The position numbers and the translations under genes are program-made. DNA of 64,000 bases, taken from NCBI RefSeq assembly GCF_030704535.1, contig NC_081822.1, positions 3,897,001-3,961,000 of the forward strand, in the 5' to 3' direction. The notes beneath the pieces were generated by a model. That model was not told where the DNA came from and ran no database searches. It was given only the letters and a program-made list of their open reading frames with translations. This stretch comes from Vitis vinifera. Its lineage: Eukaryota > Streptophyta > Magnoliopsida > Vitales > Vitaceae. Within the stretch, counting starts at the first letter, position 1; each line of letters begins with the position of its first letter. Below are positions 63,041 to 64,000 of this stretch, one piece after another.

Positions 63041-64000
63041 TGATGAGCCCTTCCAGAAAAAAGTCCACCTCAATATCCAATAATCTTCATCAGAACACAC
63101 CTTCACTACCAAAAACGATTCATAACCTCCCTACGAAATTCAGCGAGAGAACTTCACCAGAGAAACGAGAAGTCTTTCCTATCAAGTGAAAATCAATACC
63201 AAAGAAGAAACAGTCGGGAACCCAGATCAAATCTCGTCAGATTATCAATTAGAATCATTCAAGCCATTCATATACAAGCAGAAATCAACAATTTCTTGAC
63301 GCTAACAGTGGTCAGAATTCCAAATAATCAAATCCTTATGCATCGGAAACAAAAGTCCATATTCAAGGCAAGAAAATTTGGGATTCTTGGGAAAATTTTT
63401 GGAAACGCAATGACAATCAAGCTACAACGAAAGTGGATCAATACCCGTCAGCTCAAGGGGGACAACTTCTCGACTTGCTTGATGTAGAAATAAAGAAAGA
63501 AACCACCCAAATAGGAACTTTCCAAATCAGATTTTCATTTTTCCTTTTCTTTACCTCTATCTAACAGAAAAATCTAATCATTTAGAATATCACACTTTTA
63601 CCAAGCCACCCATATATTTTGCACTTATTTACCAAATAACCCCACCATTTTTCTTAATCTTTACCTGGCAAAAATGAGGGCAGGAGAAAAATACTAGAAT
63701 GATTAAAGATGTGTGTTTTAAAAGGGCTGGACCTGTTTGCCAACCTACAATTAGGAAGACCTGGTCAGGAATGGACGTCACGTCTTGCTTTATCTGAAAT
63801 CAAACACGAAAACAAAAATTATATTTGGCCTGTTGCAGGTGGTTGAAGCCTTCAAGGAAAGCTTTGCTGCTTTGTTTGAGTCAACAACTTCCATTTCACC
63901 ATTTTAAGGACTAAGGAGCAGTCTTTTCTACCATTTTAGACTGATTTTAAATTTCTAACCCACTTTATTTATTTGTTGGTACATTTATGATCAGATTCTG
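63041..64000. other. MUB leader/promoter and flanking sequence
   Basis: The first 150 bp upstream of the MUB start (63041-63190) are probably the leader. No clear TATA box was seen on the minus strand. The rest is AT-rich with no gene recognised; a 63-codon plus ORF at 63296-63487 has no family motif and overlaps the expected promoter. Confidence 0.45.

Overview
The window is plant nuclear DNA. Genes have many GT-AG introns (up to about 3.3 kb), leaders carry their own introns, spacers are AT-rich, and introns hold LINE and SINE debris. Every conserved protein recognised has its closest remembered relative in Arabidopsis and other eudicots. Grapevine (Vitis) or another woody eudicot fits the intron sizes and repeats, but the species is an inference. 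No organellar, bacterial, viral or CRISPR content was seen.

Layout: (1) 1-1302, minus, 5' part of an ATG14-like autophagy gene cut by the window edge. (2) 3905-8631, minus, six-exon gene for the plastid protein family of Arabidopsis At4g37920. It is head-to-head, 402 bp between start codons, with (3) 9034-10878, plus, an intronless PPR gene of the PDM1/SEL1 type. (4) 10.9-14.2 kb, AT-rich spacer with one copy of a dispersed repeat. (5) 16274-20020, plus, glutaredoxin + DEP + DUF547 protein. (6) 21682-24674, minus, TRM9-type tRNA wobble-uridine methyltransferase; its leader lies across a 1.8 kb intron. (7) 28500-33325, plus, ten-exon ALD1 aminotransferase, the pipecolate and systemic-immunity gene. 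(8) 34.2-38.8 kb, plus, tandem family of short unrecognised proteins: two intact copies (76 and 80 aa) and two broken ones. (9) 41599-59051, plus, 1913-aa NT-C2/coiled-coil protein like At1g22060; its introns hold two LINE remnants and a SINE. (10) 60226-63040, minus, MUB, a prenylated membrane-anchored ubiquitin-fold protein.

Most genes are independent housekeeping loci. Two local relationships deserve attention. Genes 2 and 3 are both plastid-type and share one short intergenic promoter. ALD1 is followed directly by the tandem small-protein family, which has no function I can name.

Exon coordinates were derived by hand from splice sites and reading frames. Frames close exactly in all multi-exon genes except one junction (exon 6 to 7 of the NT-C2 gene), which is flagged. 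UTR ends and repeat edges are approximate.
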